Assembly: GCA_038530575.1 (NCBI GenBank)
Contig: JBCBCP010000009.1
Coordinates: 1 to 64,000, forward strand
Length of the DNA stretch: 64,000 bases
From: JBCBCP01 sp038530575
GTDB lineage: Bacteria > Pseudomonadota > Alphaproteobacteria > Rhodobacterales > Rhodobacteraceae
Direction of reading: 5' to 3'
Shown: piece by piece, positions 52,726 to 62,346 of the stretch
How the letters are laid out: each line of letters opens with the position of its first letter
Numbering within the stretch: the first letter of the stretch is position 1
Notes under the pieces: generated by a model
What the model was told of the DNA's origin: nothing
The model's input: the letters and a program-made list of their open reading frames with translations, nothing else
The model's database searches: none
Position numbers and translations under genes: made by a program

Positions 52726-55022
52726 CCCTGCGGCTGAGCCTCCTCCTGAACGCCGACGGCTCCCAGGCCAAGGCGGAAATCGATGGCCTGCGCACCAGCC
52801 AGGACCAGGCGTCGACTTCTGCGACCAAGCTGGGCGGCGCAGCGCGGGGCGCTTCCCAGGGCGTCGATCGTCTGGCTGCAGAGGCGGTAGATGCACAGGG
52901 CAGCCTGCGCGGTGCAGCGGCCGCCGCCAACACCTATGCCGCCTCTGCTGATCGCGTGGCCGCCGGCAACCATCTGGCCGGAGGCAGCGTTGCCAACCTC
53001 GCCGCTCAGTTCAACGACATCGGCGTGATGATGGCGGCGGGTCAAAACCCACTGCAGCTCGCCCTTCAGCAAGGCACGCAGATCACGCAAGTGATCGGCC
53101 CGATGGGTGCGGCCGGCGCCGTGCGCGCATTGCGGGCGGCCTTTGTCTCGATGATCAACCCCGTGGCGCTCTTCACGATCGGGACGATTGCAGCCGGCGC
53201 GGCCATCACCCAATGGCTGACCAGCGCCGAAGAGGATGCCGGCGCGCTCGAGGATGCCCTGAAGGCGATCAACGAGCAGACGACCGAAGCGCAGACGAAG
53301 CTGGGCGTGCTGCAGACAGGCGCTGACAACGCGGCCGAGCTTGCCATCATCCAGCGCATTGCGGAGCTCGAGGGCGAGATCGCCGCTGCACGCGCAGCAG
53401 CTGAAGCTGACGTTGGCCGCATGGCCCGCGCACGGACCTTTGTCGCCCAGGGGCTGGAGCAGGAGCTCCAATCGCTCCGCGAACTACTCGACAACCGGCG
53501 CGCGGCTGTAGATGCTCTGACCGAGGAAGAGGCGCGCCAGGCAGCCGTGGCCGCGAGCGCACGTGATCTTGCGGCGAGCATCGAACGGAACGCCGAGCGC
53601 CGCCGCGCTGAAACCGCCGAAGCCGAGACCCTCCTCCAGTCGCTGCAGCAGCAAGTTTCGCTCGGGCTGATGATCGCCCAGCACGGCGAGGACAGCGCCG
53701 CTGTCACGCGCCTCAGAGCCCAGCACGAGCGCGAGGCCTTCCGTGTCATGGTCTCATCGATGAACACGTCCCAGGCGCTCAAGGATGAGCTGCTGAAGGC
53801 GTTCGACGCGGCGGCCGCGATTGCTGCCACGAACATGGCTGCCGGCATCTCTCCGGCTGTCACTGAGGCCCAGCGGCTCGCCGAACAGCTTGGCATCTCG
53901 GTTGGCCTTGCTCAGATGCTGGCGCGGGTTCAGGCTGGCGGGAGCGCGGTTGACCGCAACAATAACGGGCTGGACCCGAGCGACCCGCGCAATCCCAACA
54001 ACACGGCGCCGATCTTCTCCGGTGAGGTTGGCACCATCAGCCCGTTTGATGTGCGCCGCACCCGCGTCCGGACCCGGCGAGGCGGTGGCGGTGGTGGCGG
54101 CGGCGTTTCCGAGATTGACCAGCAGCGCCGCGCGCTGGAGCAGCTGATCGCGCGGGAACGCGAGGAGCTGGCCCTTCTGCGCGAGACCGATCCGGTCAAG
54201 AAAGAGCTGCTGCGCAACCGCGAGACACTGGCGGTCGCGACCGCCGCAGAACGCGCCGAGGTCGAGCAGCTGATCACTCAGCGCATCGCCGAGGCCGCGG
54301 CGATCGAGCAGCAGCAACGCCAATATGACTTCCTGAAACAGACCGCGTCAGACGCCTTCTCATCGCTGATCAGGCAGGGCGAAGACTTTGATGACGTGCT
54401 GAAGAACATCATCGCAAGCCTGGCCGAAGCCGCCGCCCAGGCCCTTTTGTTCGGTGAAGGCCCGTTCGCACGCAGCGGCGGTGGCGGCGGTCTCTTCGGC
54501 TCCATCTTTGGGGCGATCTTTCCGTCGGCGGCTTCCCCTGTTGCCGCGGCAGCCAGCGCGTTGCCGGCATCCGCAATCCCGCCTTCAGCGCCCCGCGCAG
54601 CGCGAGCGCCGATCGCGGCCAATATGCCCGTCGCACCTGCCCCTTATGTCGTCCTATCACCTTTGGACCTGACGCGGCTCGCCGTCGACCAGCAACCGGT
54701 CGTGACAATCGACGCCGAGCTGCGCGCGATGCTGCGCCGTGCGGCAAACACGGCGCCCACCATCGCTACTGAGGCGGCACGGGGCCAAAGCGCGGCCGGG
54801 CCCAGCCTGCGCCCGGAGAATAGGCCAGGCGCCACAGCACAGATCGCCGGGCAGATCCGCGAGGGGAATGTCACGATCAATGTCGACGCACGCGGGTCGG
54901 ATGATCCAGCCAAAGTCGAACGCCGCGCGCGCGACGGCTTGAAAGCGGCCTTTGAGGAATTTGATCGCGACGTTCTGCCCGGCCGGGTGCGCCAGATCCT
55001 CCAGCAGCCTTGGAGGCAATGA
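52722..55022 (+). CDS. tail length tape measure protein
   Basis: 766 residues. An N-terminal coiled coil is followed by AQFNDIGVMMAAGQNPLQLA, a conserved tape-measure motif. Then come membrane-like helices (FTIGTIAAGAAITQWL), long coils, and a glycine-rich linker (RRGGGGGGGGVSEID) near residue 455. It sets tail length and helps DNA pass the host membrane. ATGA overlap with the chaperone fusion frame. Confidence 0.92.
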   Translation: MTLRLSLLLNADGSQAKAEIDGLRTSQDQASTSATKLGGAARGASQGVDRLAAEAVDAQGSLRGAAAAANTYAASADRVAAGNHLAGGSVANLAAQFNDIGVMMAAGQNPLQLALQQGTQITQVIGPMGAAGAVRALRAAFVSMINPVALFTIGTIAAGAAITQWLTSAEEDAGALEDALKAINEQTTEAQTKLGVLQTGADNAAELAIIQRIAELEGEIAAARAAAEADVGRMARARTFVAQGLEQELQSLRELLDNRRAAVDALTEEEARQAAVAASARDLAASIERNAERRRAETAEAETLLQSLQQQVSLGLMIAQHGEDSAAVTRLRAQHEREAFRVMVSSMNTSQALKDELLKAFDAAAAIAATNMAAGISPAVTEAQRLAEQLGISVGLAQMLARVQAGGSAVDRNNNGLDPSDPRNPNNTAPIFSGEVGTISPFDVRRTRVRTRRGGGGGGGGVSEIDQQRRALEQLIAREREELALLRETDPVKKELLRNRETLAVATAAERAEVEQLITQRIAEAAAIEQQQRQYDFLKQTASDAFSSLIRQGEDFDDVLKNIIASLAEAAAQALLFGEGPFARSGGGGGLFGSIFGAIFPSAASPVAAAASALPASAIPPSAPRAARAPIAANMPVAPAPYVVLSPLDLTRLAVDQQPVVTIDAELRAMLRRAANTAPTIATEAARGQSAAGPSLRPENRPGATAQIAGQIREGNVTINVDARGSDDPAKVERRARDGLKAAFEEFDRDVLPGRVRQILQQPWRQ

Positions 55023-55681
55023 TGGCCACGACCTTCCCCCTGAGCGTTGGCGACTTCATCGAGCGGTTCCCGATCTCATCGATCACCATGAGTGTGGGCG
55101 AAAGCCTGGTCACATCACGGACCCGCTCAGGCGAGGTGCTGCGGGCCGATCTGGGCATTCGTCCTTGGCAGGGCAAGGTCGAGCTGGGGAGGATGCTGCC
55201 CGAGGAATACCGCGCGGTGCAGCCGCTTTTGATGGTCGCGGCAAGTGCGGCCGCCAGCTTTATGGTCTATGATACCCAGTTCAGCGGCCCGCTAAACGAT
55301 CCCAGTGGCGCGATCCTTGGCTCGGCAACGCCTGCGATCGGCGCTGTTGACATCGGCGCCAGATCCATCCGGATCAAGGACTTGCCGGCCGGGTATCAGC
55401 TCGTGCGCGGGGACCGCATTGCCTTCACCTACGGTACAAACCCTGTGCGCTACTCGCTGCATTCGGTTGTGAACCAGATCCCGACCGCGGACGGCGCGGG
55501 CCTCACACCCTTTATCGAGCTCACCCCCCCGCCCCCGATCGGCCCGCAGGTGGACGATCCGGTCAGCCTGATCAAACCGAGCTGCAAGGCGGTGATCGTC
55601 CCAGGCACCATGACGCCCGCCACCAAGGACAGATGGCTGGCTCAGGGTGCGTCCTTTGAATTCATCCAGACGCTGAGGTAG
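55022..55681 (+). CDS. tail tip protein, upstream of J (219 aa)
   Basis: Starts at the second ATG of GGAGGCAATGATG, where the spacing to GGAGG is better. Mostly beta; VSLIKPSCKAVIVPGTMTPA near the end. Position fits a distal tail or M/L-like protein. No domain name recalled with confidence. Confidence 0.65.
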   Translation: MATTFPLSVGDFIERFPISSITMSVGESLVTSRTRSGEVLRADLGIRPWQGKVELGRMLPEEYRAVQPLLMVAASAAASFMVYDTQFSGPLNDPSGAILGSATPAIGAVDIGARSIRIKDLPAGYQLVRGDRIAFTYGTNPVRYSLHSVVNQIPTADGAGLTPFIELTPPPPIGPQVDDPVSLIKPSCKAVIVPGTMTPATKDRWLAQGASFEFIQTLR

Positions 55682-55683
55682 CC

Positions 55684-56358
55684 ATGCGATCGCGCGACCA
55701 GGCCATTCTCGACCACTATGCAGAGCGCAATCCGCGGCGCGTTCATCTGCTGGTCTGGCTGTCGGGCAAAGACCGCACGACGGGCGACGCGGAAACCATC
55801 GGACTTTGGACCGGGCCGGATCACACCACCTTCGACATCGATGGCGTCACGCGCACCTACTACGGCGCGGGCTCAATCATCGAGGCTGATCCCTTTGAAT
55901 ACGCTGTCGGCCTAGAGGTCCGGACCCAGCGACTGGTCTTCTCTGGTGTGGCCCCCGAAGTGATGCAGGCGACGCGCGCCTATGATCCGCGCCTTGCGCC
56001 CGTCGAGATGCACGAGGCGCACTTCCACCCGGAAACCGGCACGCTGCTCGCCGCGCCTGAGCGCGTCTATAAAGGCTTCGTTGATCTGGCACCCGAGATC
56101 GTTGGGCCAGACGGCGCGTCTGACACCATAGAGCTGGAGCTGGTCGGCACGTCCTTCGCGCTCCGCCGGGCCCTTGCTGTCAAAAAATCCCGCGCCGCCT
56201 TGCGGGCTCGCGCCCCTGCCGATGCGTTCCGGGACGACATCACGGTGACTGGCGTTGTGGAATGCTACTGGGGCGAAGCGCGCGCGGCCGCGCCGGCCGA
56301 GGATCCACCGACCGATGGCGAAACGCCAGTCGGCATTGAGCCCCCGAATGGACGCTGA
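55684..56358 (+). CDS. tail tip/baseplate hub-like protein (224 aa)
   Basis: HLLVWLSGKDRTTGDAETIG begins a beta-rich protein; DTIELELVGTSFALRRALAV is near the end. The order before a NlpC-like gene and J-like gene resembles hub proteins of siphophages and gene transfer agents. Function inferred from position only. Confidence 0.6.
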   Translation: MRSRDQAILDHYAERNPRRVHLLVWLSGKDRTTGDAETIGLWTGPDHTTFDIDGVTRTYYGAGSIIEADPFEYAVGLEVRTQRLVFSGVAPEVMQATRAYDPRLAPVEMHEAHFHPETGTLLAAPERVYKGFVDLAPEIVGPDGASDTIELELVGTSFALRRALAVKKSRAALRARAPADAFRDDITVTGVVECYWGEARAAAPAEDPPTDGETPVGIEPPNGR

Positions 56359-56359
56359 C

Positions 56360-56764
56360 ATGACCCGCTTCCCAGACTGGCAAAACCGCCTTGTGCACTT
56401 CCTTAAAGGCACCGCTAAAGAACCCTTCGAAGAGGGGCAGCGTGACTGCGCCTTGTTCCTTGCCGACGGCGTGCGCGTGATGACCGGAACGGATTACGCG
56501 GAGCCTTTCCGCGGGCGCTACACCACCACCCGCGGCGGGCTCCGTGTGCTGCGGCGGGCCGGTTACAACGACCATGTCGAGCTGGCACGCGCGCACCTGC
56601 GCGAAGTCCCCGTCGCCTTCCTGAAGCCCGGAGACGGCGCCGTCGTGGCCGAGGATGGCCAGGAGGCGCTTGGCATTGTTCAGGGCGCATGGATCTACCT
56701 GCGCGGCCCTAAAGGCCTTATCCCAGCGCCGCTCAGCCGCGCGCATATCGGGCTGGAGGTTTAG
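56360..56764 (+). CDS. DUF6950-like tail assembly protein (134 aa)
   Basis: MTRFPDWQNRLVHFLKG then QRDCALFLADGVRVMTG, where the RDCALF cysteine recalls NlpC/P60-type enzymes that sit just before J. LKPGDGAVVAEDGQEALGIV resembles the His block region but I see no clear His. I use the ATG at 56360; 56348 is possible. Confidence 0.65.
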   Translation: MTRFPDWQNRLVHFLKGTAKEPFEEGQRDCALFLADGVRVMTGTDYAEPFRGRYTTTRGGLRVLRRAGYNDHVELARAHLREVPVAFLKPGDGAVVAEDGQEALGIVQGAWIYLRGPKGLIPAPLSRAHIGLEV

Positions 56765-56765
56765 C

Positions 56766-59700
56766 ATGCCTCAGGTCGTCGGGTTTGTTGCAGGATTGGC
56801 CGGCGTTGGCGCCGGCGCGGCGATCGGCACAACAGCCGCCTTTGCCGCGGGCGCGGCGGCGAAGTCGTTTCTTACGACCACCTTCCTCGGCAAGCTGCTC
56901 AGCACTGTCGCCGTCACTGCGTTGCAATATGCGCTGGCCCCGAAACCCACATCGCGCACGGCCGGCATTCGCACGTCGCGGACCCTCACGGGGGGCACCA
57001 CCCCCGCCTCGTTCATTCTGGGCACGCTCATGGCAACAAGCGGCCAGCTGGTCGCGCCGCCGATGAGCCACGGCTCGATCCCCGGCCACCCGAACGCCTA
57101 CCTGAATTATGTCGTCGAGTTCGGTGACATCCCGGGCCAGCAGTTGGTCTCGGTGATTATCGATGGTGAGCCGGCGTCTCTCGGAACCGTCGCCGATGCA
57201 GATTACGGCCTCCCGATCGAGGGCCGCTTTACCGACCATGCTTGGGTCAAATACTATGACGGCTCCCAAACGGCTGCCGATCCCATGCTGGTCGATAAGT
57301 ACGGTACCGCCGAGGAGCGGGCATGGGGTAGTGACCGGATCGGCAGTGGAATTCCCTACGCGGTCTTCACCTTCAAGTTCAATCGTGAGGTCTTCAACGC
57401 CTTCCCCACGGTGCGCATCGAGAGCACCGGGATCCCGCTCTATGACCCCCGCAAGGACAGCACTGCCGGCGGCATCGGCCTCCACCGCTGGGACGACAAC
57501 TCGACATGGGAGCCAAGCGATAACCCGGTCGTGCAGATCTACAACATCATGCGCGGCATCGACCTAGCCGGCGGTCATATCTGGGGCGGCGAGACGGCTG
57601 CCGCGGACATGCCCCTCGATGTCTGGTGGGCGGCGATGAACAACTGCGACGTGCAGCGCCCCATCAAGCAACCGCCGGGCGCCCCGGCCGTCTCCGAAGC
57701 CCAGTATCGCAGCGCCTTCGAGGTCCAGGTCTCCGACAACCCGGCCGATGTCATTCAGGAGCTTTTAAAGGCCTGCAACGGGCAGATGGCCGAGATCGGC
57801 GGCGTCTGGAAAATCCGCGTCGGTGGGCCCGGCCTGCCGCTCTACTTCTTTGATGACGGCGACATCGTCGAGGATGACGAAGCGCGGCGCGATCCCTTCC
57901 CCAGCCTGAGCAACGTGACCAACGCGGTGCAGGCGTCCTTCCCCAACCCGGATCAGAACTGGCAGACCGATGACGCGCCACTGCGCACCAGATCCGATCT
58001 CGAGGCCGCGGATGGCGGGCGCAGGTTGACCGCGTCTTTGAACCTGCCAGCGGTGCCCTACCCCCGCCAGGTGCAGCACCTACAGCATTCCCTGATCGAA
58101 GAGGAACGCAGGTTCGGCCGCCACTCCCTGACATTGCCGCCAGATGCCGGCGCTTTGGAGCCGCTCGATGCCGTGGGCTTCACCTCTGCAGAGCACGGAT
58201 ATGACACCAAGGTCTTTGAAGTCGCCACCACGGCCAGCCCCTACCTGTCCGGCAACGTGTCCCTCGGGATGCGAGAGCGTGACAGTGCCGACCAGGTGTG
58301 GACAACCGAGCTGGAGCTGCCGCAGCCTGTTGGGTCAGTCACCGCCATCCCGCCAGGAACGCTGGGCGTGCAGGACTGGGACCTGACGGGCACCATTCTG
58401 AGGGATGACACCGGCGCGCGCAAAGGCCCCGGCCTTGTCCCCTCCTGGAGCCCGGATCAGCCCGATGCGAACGGTATTCGCTGGGAAATCCGATACACCG
58501 GGACCACCGACATCATCATCTCAGGCTCCACCCAGGACGTCGCCCGCGGCTTCAAGCTGGTGACCGAGGGTGTCGTCCCCAACGGCTCATACGAGGGCCG
58601 TGCACGCTTCATCGCAAACCGTCCAACCCAATGGTCCGAATGGCGGGCCACGACCACAGAGGATGTCAGACCCATGGCCCAAGACCTTGATCCGTCGCTG
58701 CAGGAACGCCTTGCCAGCGGCGGGGGCACGAACCTGCTGCTGAACGCGAATTTCGAGCAGGATACGCGCTACTGGCGCAGCGTCGGCCCAGCCCTTGCCG
58801 GCGCCGAGAGCGAGATGGCGATCGTCCCGCCCGGCGCACCCTATGCCGGCAAGACCTATCCGACGCTGGCTATCATCCAGACCGGAACGGGCGACACCGG
58901 GTACTCGGATGCGCGCTCGGCCGCCATCGATGACACCGGAGCGGAGACGGACCTGTCGGTGGCCGCAGCACCGAACGAGTGGTTCTATGCCTCCGCGCAC
59001 CTCGCAAGCCTGAACTGCGTGGGCCGCATGATCCTGGTCTTCCGCGACAAGGACGGCGGCCTCCTTACAACTCACACGCTCGACACGCTGGACAATGCCG
59101 GGGGCGACCACGACAATCCAGACCTCTGGGGGCGCTATTGGGTCAAGGGCCAGGCCCCGGCAAACACAGCGTTCGCTCAGGTTATCTACCGCAAGCTTCC
59201 GACCAGCTCGGGCAGCACCAGCGCGCTTTACACGCACAAACCCCAGCTGGAGCGCACCTTCGAAAGCTCGACCGAGCCCGCACCCTGGTCGCCGCCAAGC
59301 GCGGGGCGCGTCGACGGCTCGGCCGTGTTTGATGACAGCCTCGAGAACAGGAAGATCAAGCCGGGTCCGGTGAACGACTGGGACGGCAAGTTTGAAGGCG
59401 GCGAGCTGGTTAAATGGGACCGGGATGAGCGCAAAGGCCCGTTTGACCTCAGCGCAAGCTGGGTGCCTGAGGCTGGCAAGATCGGCCATGACATTCTGCG
59501 GATCGCTTCGACAAACCGCCCGGATACGGTGGAGATCACCGGCTCGGCTGTCATCGAGGCGTCGGTGGCGGGCGAACTTGTAACATGGGTGCTGCGCCGC
59601 CGCTTTGACGGAGCCACGCAGAATTACACCGGCTTCGAGGTTTTGCGCAGCGGGGTCATCACTACCGTCGATGGCGAGGAGCCGCTGGACTTCCTTGTCC

Positions 59701-59846
59701 TCGATGACGCGTCCTTCGATACCACTGATCAGCAGGAATACTCGGTGCTGCTGGCGATGAACTACACCGGGAGCGAGACCGTCGAAGTGAAGAACGCAGC
59801 GATGATCATCAAACAACTCGGGGACACGCCCACCGGCTTCGCATGA
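56766..59846 (+). CDS. J-like tail tip/receptor-binding attachment protein
   Basis: 1026 residues. The N-terminal hydrophobic segment (GFVAGLAGVGAGAAIGTTAA) is followed by beta domains; NPADVIQELLKACNGQMAEI is typical of phage tail J/host-specificity proteins. The C-terminal third, from about residue 650, is jelly-roll-like (LLLNANFEQDTRYWRSVG). It joins the tail tip to the spike genes downstream. Confidence 0.85.
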   Translation: MPQVVGFVAGLAGVGAGAAIGTTAAFAAGAAAKSFLTTTFLGKLLSTVAVTALQYALAPKPTSRTAGIRTSRTLTGGTTPASFILGTLMATSGQLVAPPMSHGSIPGHPNAYLNYVVEFGDIPGQQLVSVIIDGEPASLGTVADADYGLPIEGRFTDHAWVKYYDGSQTAADPMLVDKYGTAEERAWGSDRIGSGIPYAVFTFKFNREVFNAFPTVRIESTGIPLYDPRKDSTAGGIGLHRWDDNSTWEPSDNPVVQIYNIMRGIDLAGGHIWGGETAAADMPLDVWWAAMNNCDVQRPIKQPPGAPAVSEAQYRSAFEVQVSDNPADVIQELLKACNGQMAEIGGVWKIRVGGPGLPLYFFDDGDIVEDDEARRDPFPSLSNVTNAVQASFPNPDQNWQTDDAPLRTRSDLEAADGGRRLTASLNLPAVPYPRQVQHLQHSLIEEERRFGRHSLTLPPDAGALEPLDAVGFTSAEHGYDTKVFEVATTASPYLSGNVSLGMRERDSADQVWTTELELPQPVGSVTAIPPGTLGVQDWDLTGTILRDDTGARKGPGLVPSWSPDQPDANGIRWEIRYTGTTDIIISGSTQDVARGFKLVTEGVVPNGSYEGRARFIANRPTQWSEWRATTTEDVRPMAQDLDPSLQERLASGGGTNLLLNANFEQDTRYWRSVGPALAGAESEMAIVPPGAPYAGKTYPTLAIIQTGTGDTGYSDARSAAIDDTGAETDLSVAAAPNEWFYASAHLASLNCVGRMILVFRDKDGGLLTTHTLDTLDNAGGDHDNPDLWGRYWVKGQAPANTAFAQVIYRKLPTSSGSTSALYTHKPQLERTFESSTEPAPWSPPSAGRVDGSAVFDDSLENRKIKPGPVNDWDGKFEGGELVKWDRDERKGPFDLSASWVPEAGKIGHDILRIASTNRPDTVEITGSAVIEASVAGELVTWVLRRRFDGATQNYTGFEVLRSGVITTVDGEEPLDFLVLDDASFDTTDQQEYSVLLAMNYTGSETVEVKNAAMIIKQLGDTPTGFA

Positions 59847-59923
59847 GCGTTAAAGCCCCCTTGAAATGCCGTGCAAAACCCCAGCCGGCCAACCGCTGAC
59901 ACTGAGCCCAACAGGAGGCAAAG

Positions 59924-60196
59924 ATGACTGAACCACTCGATCGATTTGACGATCAACAGACCCTGCTGGATTCGCCCTACGAGCGGCATGTCATGCATGT
60001 GATTACCGCGGATCACGTCTTTGACGAGATCCCGCGCTGGATCGAAGCGGACATGGATGGGTCGGCAACATTGCTCGATAAGTTCGGCAATCCCCTCACC
60101 CGCAACCTGAAAAGCGGACAGACTGTATATGGCCGGATCTCCGGGGTGCGGATCGCCGGTAGCACGGCGAACATGCGCATCGTGTTGCATTACTGA
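59924..60196 (+). CDS. small tail-tip/fibre-associated protein (90 aa)
   Basis: MTEPLDRFDDQQTLLDSPYE; a compact domain without known family. ACAGGAGGCAAAG precedes its start. One-base overlap with the next gene. Confidence 0.6.
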   Translation: MTEPLDRFDDQQTLLDSPYERHVMHVITADHVFDEIPRWIEADMDGSATLLDKFGNPLTRNLKSGQTVYGRISGVRIAGSTANMRIVLHY

Positions 60197-60393
60197 TGGC
60201 GTTCTTTCTCGGCATCGGTTTCGGACGTTCCGCGCGACTGTCACAGGTCTCGCTGCGCGAACTCTATCTCAAATCCCTCGGCTTCACGGCCGACCAAATC
60301 GCAGCGGGTCGCTCCGGGTATTCCGACGGCTCGCAATTCACCGACGGCACGGGCTTCAAGCTGCCCGAGGTGCCTGATGGCTGGACACCCTAA
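60196..60393 (+). CDS. small tail-associated protein (65 aa)
   Basis: MAFFLGIGFGRSARLSQVSL, then a Gly/Ser-rich region. Overlaps the previous stop by one base. Lies directly before the spike gene. Function unknown. Confidence 0.55.
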   Translation: MAFFLGIGFGRSARLSQVSLRELYLKSLGFTADQIAAGRSGYSDGSQFTDGTGFKLPEVPDGWTP

Positions 60394-60407
60394 AGGAGGG
60401 CAATGAC

Positions 60408-62171
60408 ATGCTAGTACGACATGGCGGCGTCAATGGCGTCTGGGCTGATGGCCCTGATACCGACAAAGGTAAAATTCGGGATGTTCTGGGCGCCATTCAG
60501 ACAGACACGTTGTCACGGACAAACTCGCAGCTTCCGCTACCCCTTTTGGCAGCCGCAACGAAAGACCTAAGCGTCGACGGCGAGTTCCGCGTTCTGATCC
60601 TGGGCGACAGTAAGACGTCGAAATACACGATTTCGCCGACCGACGAGAATTTTGGCAATTTCTTATCCTACCAGTTTGCCGAACGCGAGAACACGGTGCT
60701 CGAAACGGCTGTCGCCGTTACCGGTGGGCCTGCGGGCACCTTGGGCGCCGATGTGCCGCCCGCTGACGATGCGACTGTTGGCATCGTCGGCGAATACCAT
60801 TCGCTGGGCGATGGTAGCACAATCCGTGTGCGAACAGGCGGTGTCGATCCAGTTGCTGACATGGTCAAGGTGTTCTTTGTTCAAGAGCCAGGCGCAGGAT
60901 CTCTAACAGTCACGCTGACACATCAGGACGGTGCCGGATCGGGCCAGACCAGTGTCACAATTGATTGCAACGGCTCCCGCGAGTCTTCGTTCGTCGAAGT
61001 GACCCTGCCCGGACAGGTGACCGGCAGCGCAACCGGACGGCGCCTGTTGATCGACCTTACGGCGACCGGCGGCGACGTTAAGGTATTGAGGCCAACCTTT
61101 GCCTACGACACTTTGCAAACGGGCATGAAGCTGACCCCCAACCGCTGGGGCGGAAGAGGCGGCTACACGTTCCCAGGCGCAACGGAATTTGAGGCGAACA
61201 AGTCCGTAATCGGCAAGCATATCTTGGATATGAACCCGCATCTGATCATCGTCGAATTTGCCGACCCCATTACGTCTGGTCATGAATACATCAATTCTCT
61301 TCTGGCCTACCTCGCTGAGAATAACTTTTTGAACGACATTGTTCTGGTCGGATCGGATCAGGTCTATGAGGCGGGGGTGACTGACGACCTCGCGGCTGGT
61401 GCGATCTTGATCGATGGTGAGCTTGTCCCGCCGTACTTGGTTCATGCGGAATTTTTGCAGGAAAAGTCTAACCAATACCCGAATGTTCAAACTTTCCTGC
61501 TGAGCAAAGTCGTACCCAGCCAAGCTTACAGTCTGGCTGCGGGCTTCACCGTTGACGACGATCACGTTCACCCGCAGCCCGCGGGCAATATGGCGCTCGC
61601 ATCGGCAATCGCTCATGCGATCCCGCTGTCCAGCCTTATGCGCGGTTGGCAGTATCTGCGGCAAATGATTGTACGCGATATTAGGCTCCCCGGAAGCGTG
61701 GGGGCAGACCCTGATGACCCCGAGGTTAGCGCACGGATCGAGAGCGAAGCCGCCGGGGACGTGCGCGTGTCCTGGAAACGAAACTGGATCTTCGCAAATT
61801 GGTTTAACGGCGTGGAAGAGGTGGTCACAACGATCAGCCGCTTTGGTGTTGCAACCAAGGAGTTGCGATTTTTCGGCTCAAACAGTCGGATCACGTCGCT
61901 GGCCAACGGGCAGATTGACATCAACGGCGCGCGCCTGCTCAACGTCGGATCACCTGCTGCGTCTGGCGACGCCGTGCCGCTTTCATTCATCGTGAGGGAG
62001 GCGACGGCCGCCGATATCGCGAGCGCGACCGCAGCCGTCAACACCGCGGGTAAGGTGCAGGGCGGGTTCGCCTGGGACACGACAAACCTGCGCATGATGC
62101 GCGCCAACGGTCCCGGCACTAATGCGAGCTGGGTGGCCTTTGATGGCAGCGTGACCGTGACGCCGACCTAA
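60408..62171 (+). CDS. tail spike/fibre with SGNH-hydrolase domain
   Basis: 587 residues. RVLILGDSKTSKY (GDS at 66-68) supplies the nucleophile block and VDDDHVHPQPAGNM (D385, H388) the catalytic DxxH block of GDSL/SGNH esterases. The middle holds an inserted beta domain (about 100-230). The C-terminal part is fibre-like. It likely deacetylates surface polysaccharide on binding. GGAGGG lies upstream of the ATG. Confidence 0.82.
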   Translation: MLVRHGGVNGVWADGPDTDKGKIRDVLGAIQTDTLSRTNSQLPLPLLAAATKDLSVDGEFRVLILGDSKTSKYTISPTDENFGNFLSYQFAERENTVLETAVAVTGGPAGTLGADVPPADDATVGIVGEYHSLGDGSTIRVRTGGVDPVADMVKVFFVQEPGAGSLTVTLTHQDGAGSGQTSVTIDCNGSRESSFVEVTLPGQVTGSATGRRLLIDLTATGGDVKVLRPTFAYDTLQTGMKLTPNRWGGRGGYTFPGATEFEANKSVIGKHILDMNPHLIIVEFADPITSGHEYINSLLAYLAENNFLNDIVLVGSDQVYEAGVTDDLAAGAILIDGELVPPYLVHAEFLQEKSNQYPNVQTFLLSKVVPSQAYSLAAGFTVDDDHVHPQPAGNMALASAIAHAIPLSSLMRGWQYLRQMIVRDIRLPGSVGADPDDPEVSARIESEAAGDVRVSWKRNWIFANWFNGVEEVVTTISRFGVATKELRFFGSNSRITSLANGQIDINGARLLNVGSPAASGDAVPLSFIVREATAADIASATAAVNTAGKVQGGFAWDTTNLRMMRANGPGTNASWVAFDGSVTVTPT

Positions 62172-62189
62172 CACTGAGACGCAAGTACG

Positions 62190-62335
62190 GCCCGGCGAGC
62201 CTGGCGTAGCCAGGCTCGAAGGCGAAGGTCCAGGTGGGCGGCAACCCACCTGAAACGGGGCTACGTTGACCCCCCGCCGACCCCATAGAGCTCAAGGTCG
62301 CCTCCGGCCCCCAGAGGGGCCGCACGACCATGCTG
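62190..62335 (+). ncRNA. multi-hairpin RNA or structured leader of the methyltransferase gene
   Basis: Four stem-loops lie in 130 bases: CGAGCCTGGC/GCCAGGCTCG (62196-62218), CAGGTGGG/CCCACCTG (62231-62252), CGGGG/CCCCG (62256-62276) and CGGCCCC/GGGGCCG with a CAGA loop (62305-62322). The last is enclosed by GGTCG/CGACC (62296-62329). GTAGCC in loop 1 can also pair with GGCTAC at 62259-62264. No T-run follows. It ends about 17 bases before the methyltransferase ATG, so it could be a free RNA or a translation-control leader. Confidence 0.5.
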
Positions 62336-62346
62336 GAATTGGTTTA

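Noticed and set aside
61950..62330. Diversity-generating retroelement (variable repeat followed by hairpin)
   Set aside because: A GC hairpin does follow the spike gene, but there is no reverse transcriptase and no template repeat in the window.
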